The translations under genes were made by a program, and so were the position numbers. Positions 1 through 12,500 of a DNA stretch of 64,000 bases are shown here, piece after piece (the stretch's first letter is position 1; each line of letters begins with the position of its first letter). The notes under the pieces are model-generated. The model was not told the DNA's origin, made no database searches, and saw nothing but the letters and a program-made list of their open reading frames with translations. This DNA comes from Sphagnum compactum. Lineage: Eukaryota; Bryophyta; Sphagnopsida; Sphagnales. Location: assembly GCA_965153455.1 (NCBI GenBank), contig OZ234494.1:27395354-27459353 (forward strand). The letters are read 5' to 3'.

Positions 1-1450
1 GAGGTGCTCAGGACAAAGGAAAGATAGGACGAAACTTAGTTTACCACCATTAGTCATCAACATTAATATGGAATCATTAATGTTGATTATCATGAATTTT
101 TAAATTGTAATATGTTCTTCCTTAATTGAAAATGTATTTGGACTAAATGTTGTTTCAATCATTTTATAGAAATTTTTTAAATTATAATTAATAAAATATT
201 AAAATTTATTATTAAATAATTATTTTTAAAACCTTTATAAATGATTGATGTACACTTACACCAAAGCACAATTATGAATCGATTGTATATGATTTTTAGA
301 ATAATTCAAATGACTAAAATCTAGGATGTTACTACTTTTGATATTATATATAATTTCAGGTTTCCTTAAAATTCGGTACATTGTACCATGCATTTACTCC
401 ACCAACAGAATCCTTGAGATGTACTTTCAAAAGAATCCGAAAACAAATTGTCATATTCATCCTGAAGTATGCCTTTTAATATTTCAACTTAAGAAATCTT
501 GGGGCCAACGGTTCTTTTTTTTGGTCAATTTCTAATGTTGTAGCATCCTGAGCAAGCATCCCAAGAAAAAATCAGCAATAACTGACTACAAATATATTTC
601 TAGAAACCTATCCAAACAATAGAGAAACTGGTGAAAGCTACCCCAAACTAAAAACTGAGTTGAATGTGATAAAATAATTCTCATTTAACCTTTTTTTTGG
701 GGGGTCAACACTGACAAGGATGCAAAAAAAAAGAAAAAGAAAAAAACTTCCCACTGAATTGGGGGCACAAATTTGCTGCCATACTGGCTGGATTTGATGA
801 TAGGTACCAGAGTTGGCATGGTATTGACTTTCTGAACATACCCAGTAGCAAGCAGCCTAGACCTGGTATTTTGGGTATACCAATGTTGATACTTTGATAC
901 CAGGTGCAGGCCTGTTATGTTGTACCTGACCAAAAAAACCCCAACATACCTACCTACATGATACAACAGCACTGTTATTATTATTACACATCGGTGGGGG
1001 GGGACCAGAGTTTGATCGGCTGTTATTTTGCTACGTCGTGCGTCAGTCACCTGCTCCTCCTTTCACCCTCTGTTTCGACCAAAGACAGGACAGGAACTAA
1101 CTCCCTATGGATATACTTGTAGGGATAACTCTAGTGGGTCTAAAACTTCTAATCCTGTATTTGACAGACTTTTCCTGAGAAGTAAGTAAACTTCAATTTA
1201 AGTAGAGGGAATGTTCTGCTGCTGCTGCTTCTGCTGTTGGTTGCAGAATGATTCATTGATTAGCTTCCCTGGGGTGTTTAATACAGTGCATGTGCAATTG
1301 TGTAAAGAGTGTGAAATTGGAACCCATTTTGTTCTTCAACTTCTCACTCTTCACACAATTCACTGTGAAGCATTAAATGAAGGATCAGACTGAGCACAGA
1401 TGGCGCCCACCATTGAAAGATCCTTCCTTGTGTGGTTCCAAAATTGAAGG
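1..1450. other. Intergenic sequence, no gene recognised
   Basis: AT-rich DNA with short open frames only. A purine-rich run lies near 725-750 and a CTG-rich patch near 1213-1240. None of the frames shows a domain I recognise. Confidence 0.5.
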
Positions 1451-1452
1451 AC

Positions 1453-1633
1453 CTCCTCCTCATCACGCCCTTTGACTCCTGAGAGATACCATTTCTGTAG
1501 GCTGTCAGTGCTGCTGCCGCCTGCTGTGATACCCAATTTTCTATTTGACTTATTTTACCTGAACCCATGGGAGAGGATCCGATTGCTCAGAGAAAAGATC
1601 CGCTGGGAGTTGTGCCATCAATTCGATTTTCAT
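1453..1633 (-). CDS. Candidate 5' exons of an unrecognised minus-strand gene
   Basis: On the minus strand an ATG at 1633 opens 25 codons (MKIELMAQLPADLFSEQSD then PLPWVQ) that end at 1559 in a good splice donor, CAG|GTAAAATAAG. A second open stretch begins after an acceptor at 1523 or 1520 (both keep the frame), encodes an Ala-rich then basic segment (AAALTAYRNGISQESKG), and ends at a possible donor at 1453. Upstream, 1650-1830 is GC-richer and on the minus strand has a CCAAT motif inside a CCGCCC-rich stretch, as expected of a plant promoter or 5' leader. I do not recognise the protein and could not find the following exons, which may lie left of the window. A chance ORF flanked by splice-like sites is possible. 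Confidence 0.28.
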
Positions 1634-4600
1634 CGGTCTCTGTAAACTAGAAGCATCAGCGGTGTTGTCAATCACTCTGTTGCAACTGTAATTGCCACTT
1701 GCTCCAAGTTTTGATGCAGATTACGACCAGAAGTTCTGCCGATCTGCAAAACTGCACACAAATTTCGGCCTGACCTTTGCACTGGCCGCTGCACAGGTTG
1801 ATTGGGCGGGCGGCGGGAGGAGAAGGCAGCCAAAATAAGACTTCTTTTTTTCCATTGTGAGTATTAGAAGTCTTGACCGGTTCTTAATTATTCAAGAAAA
1901 CCACTGATCACAGTTCCAACTGAAAGGACCCTCAGTTGCAGTTCAAGGATTTTAAATCTTTTGATAGAACCTCAAACCCAGTTTCATTTGGATTTTTCAC
2001 ATTTCAAGACTCTGAGTTAACAACCTGAAAGTTAACAACCGCCCAACACTGATACTTAATGACGGTTGCTCAGTTATCAAAGACACCAGTGGTTATTTCA
2101 AGGTTCTTTGGCAGGTAAGGGTATTTAGAGCCAGAGGTTATGTGTAAGGGGAAGGCTTTTTCATGAGGAAAAAGCTTTCTTTCCACTGCATAACGATTCA
2201 TGAATGCTTTGTTTTTACTTAGTTTAATTTCTAACTGGCCAAGATCATTTGGATCAACAGTTGAGATCCATAGATGAAATGGAATGGTGTAGAAATGAGA
2301 AATCACCTTATGTAACCAGAATAACATGTACACGGGTGAAAATTGCACCATATAACCTAACTTAAATAGTAAAGCCTCTCAGCTCAAAAATCTTTACAAA
2401 TTTAGAGAACCAATCAGAATGAATGCCATTGGTTATCTGGAGCTCAATTACCTTGTGAATCAGCTGAACCTTCAATTGAGTTGGAGAAGGGAAATTTCAA
2501 ACCAAACAAGATATAGATAGAAGTTGAGGGCATTGGTGGCTACAGTTTTACTCAGGCTAGTTAGGTTTCATCAATGGCAGTTTTTCTTTGGTCTCCAACT
2601 GTTTCAAGTTTCAAACTCAAATGCCACATTGAAGTCTCATCAATGGCAATTTACTTTTGGCCTCCAAATGTTGGTGAAATGACTTAGACTTGAAGGCAAG
2701 AGGTGAGTGGTAGTATTGTTGTGAAGGTTACTTGCAGTCATGAAGTTATGACAAAGAAGCCACTTGAAGCATTGTCGTAAGTTACAATTTGTTTACGCAG
2801 AAACAAATGACCTTAACCACACAATGACAACCAGAATGTAATAACCGCAACCCATAAGTTTGGTTCAAGTTGCTTATTTCAACCACCCCCAAGGTTCTTA
2901 TTGTGTGAGTCAAGCTTGTATAACTTGCACTTTACTAAGTTTGAAAAAAGGGATAATTGACCAATAGTGCTACTTACCAATGTTGAGTGGATATATTAAT
3001 GTCAACTAGGTTAAGGTGTATAGACAAATGTTTATCATTTATCTTACATATACATTATTGATAATAGATATAAATGGATAAACAAATATGTTAAGTCAAA
3101 ATCTATATAATGAAAGTAATATTGTCCATCTATACCATTCATACCTACTTCATTTCCAAGCCCAACTATCTCACTTCTTTTCTCTACCCACCTACGTGGA
3201 TATGGAAAAAATTAAAATAATGTGGTTGGTCTTTTCAAAAGACCATACTTGTTCAACATTGGTAGATATCAGTGTTGAGCAATTCTTGGCTTTTATGAAG
3301 AACCTTTGATTCTAGTTCTTTAAAAAATGGTTTCAATTTTAGTTCCAAAAGAATGGAATCTTTCTAAAAATATTGAAAAACACATTGGGTTTTGATTCTA
3401 TAAATTAAACCCAATTTTGATTCCGGTTTCCAGTAACCCGTCCTAAAACCCACTATGAATTAACCCCAAATTACAAACCTTTTTTTCCCAAAACAAAAAC
3501 CAATTTCAAAAATTTCGTGGTTTTGATCACCTTTAACTAACCAAAACCAAACTAGGTAACTACCCAACAATAGTTCTACCAATGTTGATTGGTTACAATT
3601 TTTGGATTGGTTATCAACATGCATATTGCCAAATAGGTTATATTCTCACTAATTAGCCCTATTCACAACTACCAAATGTCTTCCATCATGATAATTTTAT
3701 CATATTGATATTTGTTCGTGGACTTGATGTTGTGTATCCATTCATTAGGGTTGAATGAACTTTGGATATGACTTCTCCTCAAAAAAGGTTTGGGGGTGGA
3801 GGAAAATGTTGACAACTTTCTCCCATTATTGGGCATTTTGTTAGTTGTTATCATCATTGTCAAGCTTCCTTATGAACATCCTTAATTATGTGAGCTAATT
3901 TTGGGTTATTTAATGAAGGTAATTATTAATGAAAGAGGAGGTAATGCCATTGTTAACATCTATAATAGCTTGTAGGTTGCCATCAAAGGGCTTGAAAGTG
4001 TGTTAACTTGAAAATGTCAAGGTTTGTGTAGATTCTACAATATTCAACAAGCACCATCGGGTTCCTACACTTCTATTTTTTTCTTATTGTTAGTTTATTC
4101 ATTATTCATAGATGACAACTAGATTCTTGCATATTTTATTTTATTTATGTCGCCTTGTTTTCTAACTATTGGCTTATTCATTATTCACACACAAACCACC
4201 AAACTCTTCCACTTTATTTTTCTTCTATCGAGCCTTGGTTTCGAGCTATTGGTTTATTCATTAATCACACACATATGGACGCATCAACCTCTATGAGTCA
4301 TTGTTGCATTTTGAGTTTTAAGCTTTGTTTTGGCTTTTTTTTATAGAAACCCTTCATCCTTAAGCTTGAAGATTGCAAGTTATAATCAATGAAGGCCATC
4401 ACATTTTCTTTCCACTAGTTTTTTTTTTTTTTTTTTCAATTATTTCGACATTTGCACATTTTTACTTTCCAATTTCATCTTTTAATGTTAATTGCCAATG
4501 TTGTGTGTGAGGATTTATTGCACACCTTCACCACTAAGATATGCACTCACAATAAAAGACCCGGTTGGAAGTGGAACTACTATGTAGTGTAGTCTAACAA

Positions 4601-4935
4601 GTAAGGTGGTTCGAAGTAAGTAATGAAATTCACTAAAAAATCTAATGCGTTGTGTCCAAATTGAAGCTACAAAACATCATGAGGGAATTGTAACTCACCA
4701 TGATGGAATATTGAGGAGGCGTATGTTGATGCTCATTTCAATGTCATGTTCGATGGTTGAAACCTTCCACTCCGTTCGTCATAACAACTACATATTACAT
4801 CCTAGTCTAACATGCATTGGAGTTGGAAGCTAATACAAAAGGAGTCATGTTTAAACAACTCTCATAAGTTTTTTATTTTATGTTTTTTTGATCTAGATTT
4901 AAGCCTTGGAGCTAGGAGCCACTTGCCTAGTTTGA
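1634..4935. other. Intergenic sequence, no gene recognised
   Basis: The first 200 bases are the GC-richer possible promoter of the minus-strand candidate. The rest is AT-rich and has lost codon structure. A 93-codon minus-strand ATG-initiated frame at 2070-2351 has no recognisable motif and I do not call it. A T18 run lies near 4420. Confidence 0.5.
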
Positions 4936-5530
4936 GGAAAAAAACAGATACTACAACCCCTTCTACTTCCAACCCGCGTAGCTCCCTTACAAAAAGCCCG
5001 ATCAAGCTGAAGTTTTGGGAGAGCTTCCTACACCTTTTAAGTTAAAACTGATTCAAATTTGAAACAAATCCAACGGTGGATTTGAGAGAAACAATTGATT
5101 AAACCAAAAGTCCAGAGGCTTCCCCATGGAAATCATTCCATGAGAAAAAAACACTTCAACACCCTCTACTTTCAACACTTGTAACTCCCTCACAGCAAAA
5201 CCGATGATGCTGAATTTTTGGGAGGAGCTTTAACACCTTTCAAACTAAAACTGATCTAATTTTGACACAAATCCAACGGTGGATTTGCAAGACAAAATTA
5301 CTTAACCCAAAAGTCCAGAGGCTTTACTACGAAATCATCCCATGAAAAAACACTTCAACACCCTCTACTTCCAACACTTGTAACTCCCGCACAGCAAAAT
5401 CGATGATGCTGAATTTTTGGGAGGAGCTTCTACACCTTTCAAACTAAAATTGATCTAATTTTGACACAAATCCAACGGTGGATTTGAGAGAAACAATTAA
5501 CTAAACCAAAAGTCCAGAGGCTTCATTACG
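4936..5530. repeat. Three-copy tandem repeat, period about 200 bp
   Basis: Three head-to-tail copies share the order: CACTTCAACACCCTCTAC-like start, 'TAACTCCC', 'GATGCTGAATTTTTGGGAGGAG', 'CAAATCCAACGGTGGATTT' and 'CAAAAGTCCAGAGGCTT'. The CAACGGTGGA word starts at 5071, 5274 and 5473, so the spacing is 203 and then 199 bp. Copy 1 is the most diverged; copies 2 and 3 are very similar. No reading frame is preserved across copies. A related inverted word (GATCCACCGTTGAATTTA) lies about 760 bp beyond the array, at 6233-6250. Confidence 0.85.
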
Positions 5531-6362
5531 ATTCTTTGCTACACACAACTCCATTCCATGCTTCATTTTTTCATAACCTTTTCATGAACACTTCCACACA
5601 CAAGAACTAACAACCTCTCTCACACTTCATCCTCTTCTTTCTCCCTTTTTTTTTTTTTTCATACACCCATGCCTTCTCCTTTCGCAAGCCTCCATGACCT
5701 TCCTTGAGCTTTTTTCCCTTGTCTAATCAAGCTTTGAAATCCTTTTGCACCAATCAATGGCCTCCTCATCCTTCAAGGGCCAATGAAAATTTGAGAATGA
5801 ATGGCCATCCAATTGAAATTAGGATGAGAATCCATGGGCCTAATGAAACTTAAGAGATATTCCATCCTCCAATCAAAGAGGATGACAATCCTCATGACGA
5901 ATGGGATTGGAGGATCCAACCTCCCCCTTATCTTAGATATCTTGATGAGGTCTCTTGAGCTTGATCCTTATCTTTTCCGTCCGTTGACCCTCACATCCTA
6001 CTTCTTCATCCTAATTACTTCAAGTAACTAACTACTAGGGTAAATTATCGGTAGTAACAAGGAAGAGTCCTTGAGTTCTTACTTGACTAATTCAATGGTT
6101 GAAGTAACATTTTCCGTGTAACATTTACTCCTTGATATTCCCTACCTATTTACTTTACTATGCACTAATTAACTATGTAGTACATAGTAAATTGGAATTA
6201 CAATTTGCAAGAAAAACTCTCACATACTTCTAGATCCACCGTTGAATTTAGGGTTTGATGAATCCCTTAGATCTAGGGTGTTCGAGTTTTGATGAAGTTC
6301 CGCCGTCATTCCCACACCTTACGCCTACCCTAATTTGTTAAATAAAAAGGCCTCGACCCTCT
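5531..6362. other. Non-coding stretch upstream of the 6.4-kb ORF
   Basis: Pyrimidine-rich (T run near 5650), then AT-rich. Just before the ORF there is an AAATAAAAAGG sequence near 6340 that could serve as a TATA element, and a ...GATGCAG|GCGC acceptor-like site near 6418. Confidence 0.35.
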
Positions 6363-6842
6363 TTGAACGCAAGTACCACCTTGTTCGTACTACCTTTTTG
6401 GTTTTTGTTGATGCAGGCGCAACTAGTCATGGCGGACGATGATGCTACGCCTTTGAATCCTCCGGTCGCACCTGTACAAGAAGAAGAGCTTGAAGAAGCA
6501 CCGCTCGACTTGGATGTTTCTCAACGGTCGCGCGAAGAAGAACCGCCCAGGAGAGTGGTGCGCACTCGAGTTGCTCGTTCGGTATGGGATCGTCGACTGT
6601 CTCCTAACCCACATGCTTTAGCCATTTATCTAGAGTTTGTTCCTGCTCGTGGAGCTGCGCCAGAAAGGTTTGAAGAGTGCCAGTGCGAAGATGATGATGT
6701 CCGTCTCCATTGTCGAACGTGGGTTCCCGGTGACGGCCATTATCGTTGGCTACGAGGCCCGATCAACCCACTTCCCTTGGAGCATCGAGCCGAGTACCTC
6801 GCTCGCACCATCTGTCGCATCCTAGAATTTTTACAACTGTGA
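6363..6842 (+). CDS. GC-richer ORF of unknown function (159 codons)
   Basis: I do not recognise this protein. An ATG at 6363 gives 159 codons; a second ATG at 6429 gives 137 and is the better start if the first residues (MNASTTLFVLPFWFLLMQAQ) are leader or intron read-through. From 6429 the product starts MADDDATPLNPP, then has a very acidic stretch (EEEELEEAP-like), an Arg-rich stretch around residue 60-75, a short Cys/His patch (ECQCEDDDVRLHC) and a C-terminal segment ending LARTICRILEFLQL. Codon use is clearly GC-richer than its surroundings, which argues for a real or recently real coding region. An AATAAA lies at 7091, about 250 bp after the stop. It could be a small host gene, a captured fragment, or a gag-like piece of an otherwise lost retroelement. 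Confidence 0.35.
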   Translation: MNASTTLFVLPFWFLLMQAQLVMADDDATPLNPPVAPVQEEELEEAPLDLDVSQRSREEEPPRRVVRTRVARSVWDRRLSPNPHALAIYLEFVPARGAAPERFEECQCEDDDVRLHCRTWVPGDGHYRWLRGPINPLPLEHRAEYLARTICRILEFLQL

Positions 6843-9189
6843 TCTATCCTGTTAGTCAGTTATTCAGTTGTAATTCCCTTGAGGCTACTCAGGCGAAACT
6901 ATTGCTACTTACGTTTGATTTTGATTCTATTTCAAAGTCTGATAGAAGTGAAACTAAATAAAGATGTATTAGGACTACATCCTAAAAATCCTACAAGTAC
7001 ATCATTAGTGCTTGAAGATCATTCTACAGACTCACTCAACCTTGTCATGCGAAATATTGTTAATTATGGGCTTGTATTCCCTATATATCAATAAATCACA
7101 TCTAATTCTACATCCCCTTTCCCTTCTCAACAAACTAAAAAGGATAATGTATTTTTAAAGGTTTACTAGGTCCTACACTAATTAAGTGTTACATCCACTG
7201 AAATAAAGAATTACTCTATGCCTAGAAATATCACAAAAACTAATTCAACTTTTAATAATCACTACTTGAAGGTTTATAAGCATTCAAATCATTAGTACTA
7301 AGGAAATTTAAGGAACTAAAGCTTAACTAATTGTTGAGCTATAATCCATGGCTCACATTGTGTTTTCATGGAATTAGGTTTTGCAATTAGGCTTTGTTGT
7401 TATGTATGATTTTGTATTTGTTAAAAATGACATTGTTATTGTTAAAAATGTTGGTGGCATTGATGATGAACTTGCTTGTGATGCAAACGTGAACCCAATT
7501 ACCAACACTTTGAATGTTGGAAGCATCCATTTGCAATGTGATGATGATTTGTTAGAAAATGATCAACTACATCTTGTAGTTAAAGGAGCTCAAGTTCAAG
7601 AATGGAGAGCACACGATAGGATTGTCATAACATTCGTGTGTTTGTCACGATACAACAGATGTTTTTGGACATCAATGCAACCCATCATCACGTTGGTATA
7701 AGGTTATCCTAAGGTCACCTAATGTCAACCTAGGTCAAAGGCAATCTTGGGTTGCTTGGATCAAGCCTATGAATGATTAAAATTGGAGTCGTTTCAATCA
7801 TCATGAACCTTGTGGTGATTGAAATATCTTTTGATCGCCATAGGGGTTCAATCACCAAAATTTCAATCAGTATAGGGTTTTGGTCACCACACATATTTAG
7901 TCACATCTTTTAGTTGCCACATTTTTCATTGTTAAATTTTCAATCACCCACATTATTGGTCACCACCCAATGACTTATTTGGCAACAAACAACAAAGGCT
8001 ATATGACTTTTTTTGTCCAAGGTTTTTTGGTTGCTTCAAATTTGTCTTTGGTTCAAAAATATTGGAGAATGAAAATTTATTTTTACTTTCAAAATTAATT
8101 TCAATAAAAAAATATAATGTAGTTTTGGTACAATATAAGTCCACACAATTGAAAATAAAGATGAAAACTAAAACAAAAGACTAAAGAGTGAATGGCTTGT
8201 ATTTGCATTAAAAAATGTTGCTTCAAATGAACTTCTATTGATTTTTTTTCATTACTTGATATCTATCAATTTTATGGGAACATTTATTGAAACACATTGT
8301 CAATGGAAAGTACAATCATCCATAATTGAAAAATATAGGTGATGGATGGGTAGTACTTGTGTAATTGATCTGTGTATCTTATGTTTGCAATAAATATATC
8401 ATCATTCTAAAGCATAGATCCACAAATTTCAAATGTGTAAAAAAGATATATTCACAAATTTCAAATATGGCAACATGATTCCTTGACAAAAGTAGGTTAA
8501 CGTTTTAAAAAATTCGCAAATCCAAAACACATTAGTTTTAAAAGATCATGTAAATTACACCAAATTTTATATGTAGCAACTATAAATTATCTATGGCTAC
8601 TTTTGATAACATTCATTACGTGCAATCCAATTATATGGAAGCCCCATTAATATGCACATGACACGTTAAACAGTTCTTAATTTGTGCCTCTAGATTCGGC
8701 TCATACATGTCATAGATCACCTTCCCAAATGACATCTTGGTTGAATTGTCCACCAAATATTTTACATCCCAATCTTCACCCCATATGAAATTTGTTAGCT
8801 TGCCCACTGAATATGTTTCAAACCTCAAAATTGTTTGGTGTTGTTTGACCATTTGTCAAATGGAATGTATAATTCCTGGTTCATCATAAACAAAAAACAA
8901 TTCTAGCGCAACCACTAGAAGAAATCATTTGCAATTAGTCACTATGCAACTATGTGCAACTAATGGTGTACAAATGGACACATGTCATAAAAATAACAAT
9001 CTATGTTAATACATACTTAATTTAATATAACCAATATATCTACATAGGCTATGTATAATAGTATTATACCTTTAGTAGTAAAATTAAACCATGTTAATTA
9101 AGGTCAAAGTTAAGTTAATTAGAAGGCTAAACATATAACTAGGAAGCTAAATTAACTAGTTGTAAATATTAACAATCTTATATATAAAT
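6843..9189. other. AT-rich intergenic sequence
   Basis: No recognisable gene. A 106-codon frame at 7381-7701 (+) and a 73-codon frame at 8631-8852 (-) are AT-biased and have no motif I can name. The stretch 7770-7995 is a cluster of short inverted words of the type GGTGATTGAAA / TTTCAATCACC, a theme that recurs near 10.75, 11.9, 37.0 and 47.2 kb. Confidence 0.45.
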
Positions 9190-9360
9190 TCACTTGGTCT
9201 TCCCGTCCGTGACATGACGTTCTGGTGCAGAACGCTACCCCATTCCAAGTTCCAAGTTCCAACCTTCGCCCGAACCGTCATCCATCCAGCTGGAATCATC
9301 ATCCATCCAGCCGGACGGACAGTTCTTAAATAACTGTCCGTCCATCTGTGAAAGAAAGTG
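9190..9360. repeat. GC-rich block with perfect 12-bp hairpin
   Basis: This block stands out from AT-rich flanks. It has direct repeats of ATCATCCATCCAGC, a small inverted pair GTTC...GAAC, and a perfect inverted repeat: GGACGGACAGTT at 9313-9324 and AACTGTCCGTCC at 9332-9343 with a 7-nt loop. This looks like the terminal or subterminal part of a small DNA transposon, but I found no target duplication and no coding sequence. Confidence 0.5.
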
Positions 9361-9395
9361 ACCGGCGGCAGTTGGGAATTAGGATCAGGTTTTTT

Positions 9396-9529
9396 TTGTT
9401 ACTTTACAATGGGGGGGGGGAGGGGGGGGGGGAGTAAGACCCATGGGTCGGGTGGGTTTCAAAATTTTCTTTGTTACTTTACAATGGGGGGGGGGGGGAG
9501 TAAGGCCCATGGGTCGGGTGGGTTTCAGA
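9396..9529. repeat. 75-bp tandem duplication containing poly(G) tracts
   Basis: Two adjacent copies of a unit beginning TTGTTACTTTACAAT, followed by a poly(G) tract and then AGTAAG(A/G)CCCATGGGTCG. Copy 1 has G10-A-G11 (9411-9432), copy 2 has G13 (9486-9498). A truncated third relative without the G tract lies near 9630-9650. Confidence 0.8.
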
Positions 9530-12500
9530 AATAAGGGGTCTATGGGGAAGGGCCTTACCCTATACTTAAGTAATTTTTAGGTTTTACAGCATGTAAAGAC
9601 TTGCAATAAAACTAAATTTCGTCAAGTTGGGAATTGGGATCAAATTTTCTTTGTTATAAATATTTTTTAAATAAATATATTTATAAATTTGTGATATTGA
9701 AAATTTGGTATCTTTTTTGAATTAGTTGACTTTACACTAGGGAAACCAAAAAAATTCCCAATTTACACTAGAACTTGGGATCCCTTTTGTTTCCTTGGTT
9801 ACCTTTCCCACAGAATGGACCTCTTCACCTATCTCCCCCCCTTCAACACAACAACCCTCATTAAACCAATGACGAAGAGGAAGAGGAGGCCCCTTGGGAG
9901 GGCCTGCACGTCTGCCGGAACTGTCTTGCTCGGGAGGGGCACAATCTCGGTTTAAAGGAAATAAATACGGTTTAAATAAATAAACTTGGGGACTTCACAG
10001 TGACCAAAGGTCACGGGTTCCCACTAGTATTTCTAATTATGTGAAGATACCTATGGTTAATAAGTATCCAACTTCTAAATACACTACCTAACTTCTAAAT
10101 ACCCTACCCCATGGGGGACACTTAGTGTAAAATTTGGGATCTACATGCGTCAAACGACCATTTTGAAGGGGTAGTATTAAATTATATTCGAACCTATTTT
10201 TTGTCACCCTATTGTTACCTAAGTTTTTACTGCGTACATACTAAAGCCACCCTATAGTTTTGCTCATGTATTTTTATTTTTTATTGACGTCACCCCCGAG
10301 TACCCTACACCCAACTATTACTAACATAGACTAAGTAATAATATTATAATACAATTAATCATTATTGTCCATCACATCTACGAAGTTTTTATTATAATTA
10401 TGCTTCTTATTACTAATATTATTATTTAATAATTATGATTATTATGATTATTAAGAATTTTTATTTATTAATTTACTTAATTGTTAATATTAATATTATT
10501 GATTACTCAATATCTATTATTTTAATTTATTATATTTTTAATTATGGTATTATTATGTCTAATATGCTACACTAATTACATTATAATTAACTATTATTTA
10601 AAAAATTAAATTAACATTAGTAGTGAATATTAAAACTATTATTATCATTATTCTTCTTCAATAACTATTACTTTAGTTTATTATAATGTTATTACTTATA
10701 CTAATATATTTATTGCTGATAGGTTACATTCACTAACCTAAGCTAATTGAATGGCCACCAAATTTGAATGTTATAATTTGATGGCAACCGAAATTATTTT
10801 GGTTCCCATAGTCTAATGGTGATTGAATCCGTTTTAATTGCCATAGTCTGATGGCAATTGAAAGGTTTTATTCACCATCTAATGTAATTCTCCCCCCCCC
10901 CCCCCCCACCCACTTGTTCTCCCTTGAATTTCCCCTTTTTTCTTCTTACCTTTTTTTCATCTCTTTTGTAACACTTTTTTTTGGGGGGCTAAAAGAAGAG
11001 TGTTCAATCATAATTATTGAAACCAAAAGGGAAATGAGAAATTACAAAACAACATCATTCTAAAGCAAAGGTGTTTTGAATTAACTCCAATGGGTTGTAA
11101 TATCTACTAAAAAGGTCCACCATCCAACCTCTTTCCAACCATCAAATAAAGGAAACATTTACATTGTATCTTTTTGTAATATTTTATAAACATATTAATC
11201 TCAGACGGAGCTTCTTGTGGTAAAGTTGTTAATGCATCTTTATGATGAATTCATATCAAAATTAATGAATGTCATATTATGTTATGAAGTTCTATTGGAA
11301 TGTCCTTATACAACAAAGTCTTCAAGCAAATTTGAGACATCTAGAACATATATTCCTTCAAATGCACATAGAAAATATTTGATGTTCATACCATTTTGAT
11401 CCCAATCTATGAACACACGCGCCTTATCCATTACATTATTAGTGCTGACATATAAGGTCAATGGGATTTCCTTGTACAATAAATCTTCTAGTAACCAAAA
11501 AATGTCCACATGATATTTTCCCTATTCTTGGCCTAGAAAATACATGACATCTACCCCCTCATAGTCCTAAGTTGAACGACAATGTGATCATCCCAAATGT
11601 GAGTGTCCTCATAATTAATGTATGAATCAACCTGCTCAATTATCTTTCCCTCAATTTTATTATTCATCATGATTGGTCAACATATAATGCATAGTAAAAT
11701 AAACTATATTTGTGATCAAATTTGGAATCACAACAACACAAAATAAGTGCATGGAATCCCAACTTTTGTAAAAGTGTATTTCATTGATTATCAAAAACAA
11801 TTGTAGTCATACATGTTAGAAAAAAATTAAGAAAAATTGAAAATATCAAGCCCCTTTATACATTGTACCCCAAAAATTAAGGGGACCCAAAAAAATTGGC
11901 AACCAAAATTTTTCGGTTACAACTAACCTGAATGTGTAGTTGATGATTGAGAATATTTATGTTGGCCCTGATGGCAACTAAACCATTTTTGGTTACCATC
12001 CAATAGCCCTGTTGGGTTGATTCAAGGAAAGGATGTAGATGTCGATTGAAAATTTTCAATCGCCAACTAATTTGGGCCAATTATGGTTGCCCCATGCCTA
12101 AATTCGAACTTCAATGGCAATCGAAGGCTACGAAAAGTGGCATGGGCCCAATCCTACGTAATTTCTAATGTGTGGGTCCATTATAAGACACACATTTATT
12201 TCATTTTTAGTATTTTTTTCTATGATGTGTGAAGACTTTCTTTGCTTCAAATATACAATTGGAAGAAAGTGGGATCCTTTTTTCAGGTTTTGAAATTCAC
12301 GATGCTAGTTGTGAAAGCAATTATGTGATGGACTTTAGAGCTAAACCTCTTGGAGGACCCCAATTTCAATTCCTATTATATTTTTATCCCTAATTTAACC
12401 CCATTTTAACCTGAAAATTTGTTCATTGGCAAATGGTGGGTATGATGGTGGACGGTGTACACCTGAAGGAAGTGTAATGGGCATGAAACAATCAAGTTTA

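Noticed and set aside
685-1050. 121-codon minus-strand ORF
   Set aside because: Ends in a poly-Phe run from the local purine tract and has no coding character.
4936-5530. CRISPR-like array
   Set aside because: Three ~200-bp whole-unit tandem copies, not short repeats with unique spacers, and the DNA is eukaryotic.
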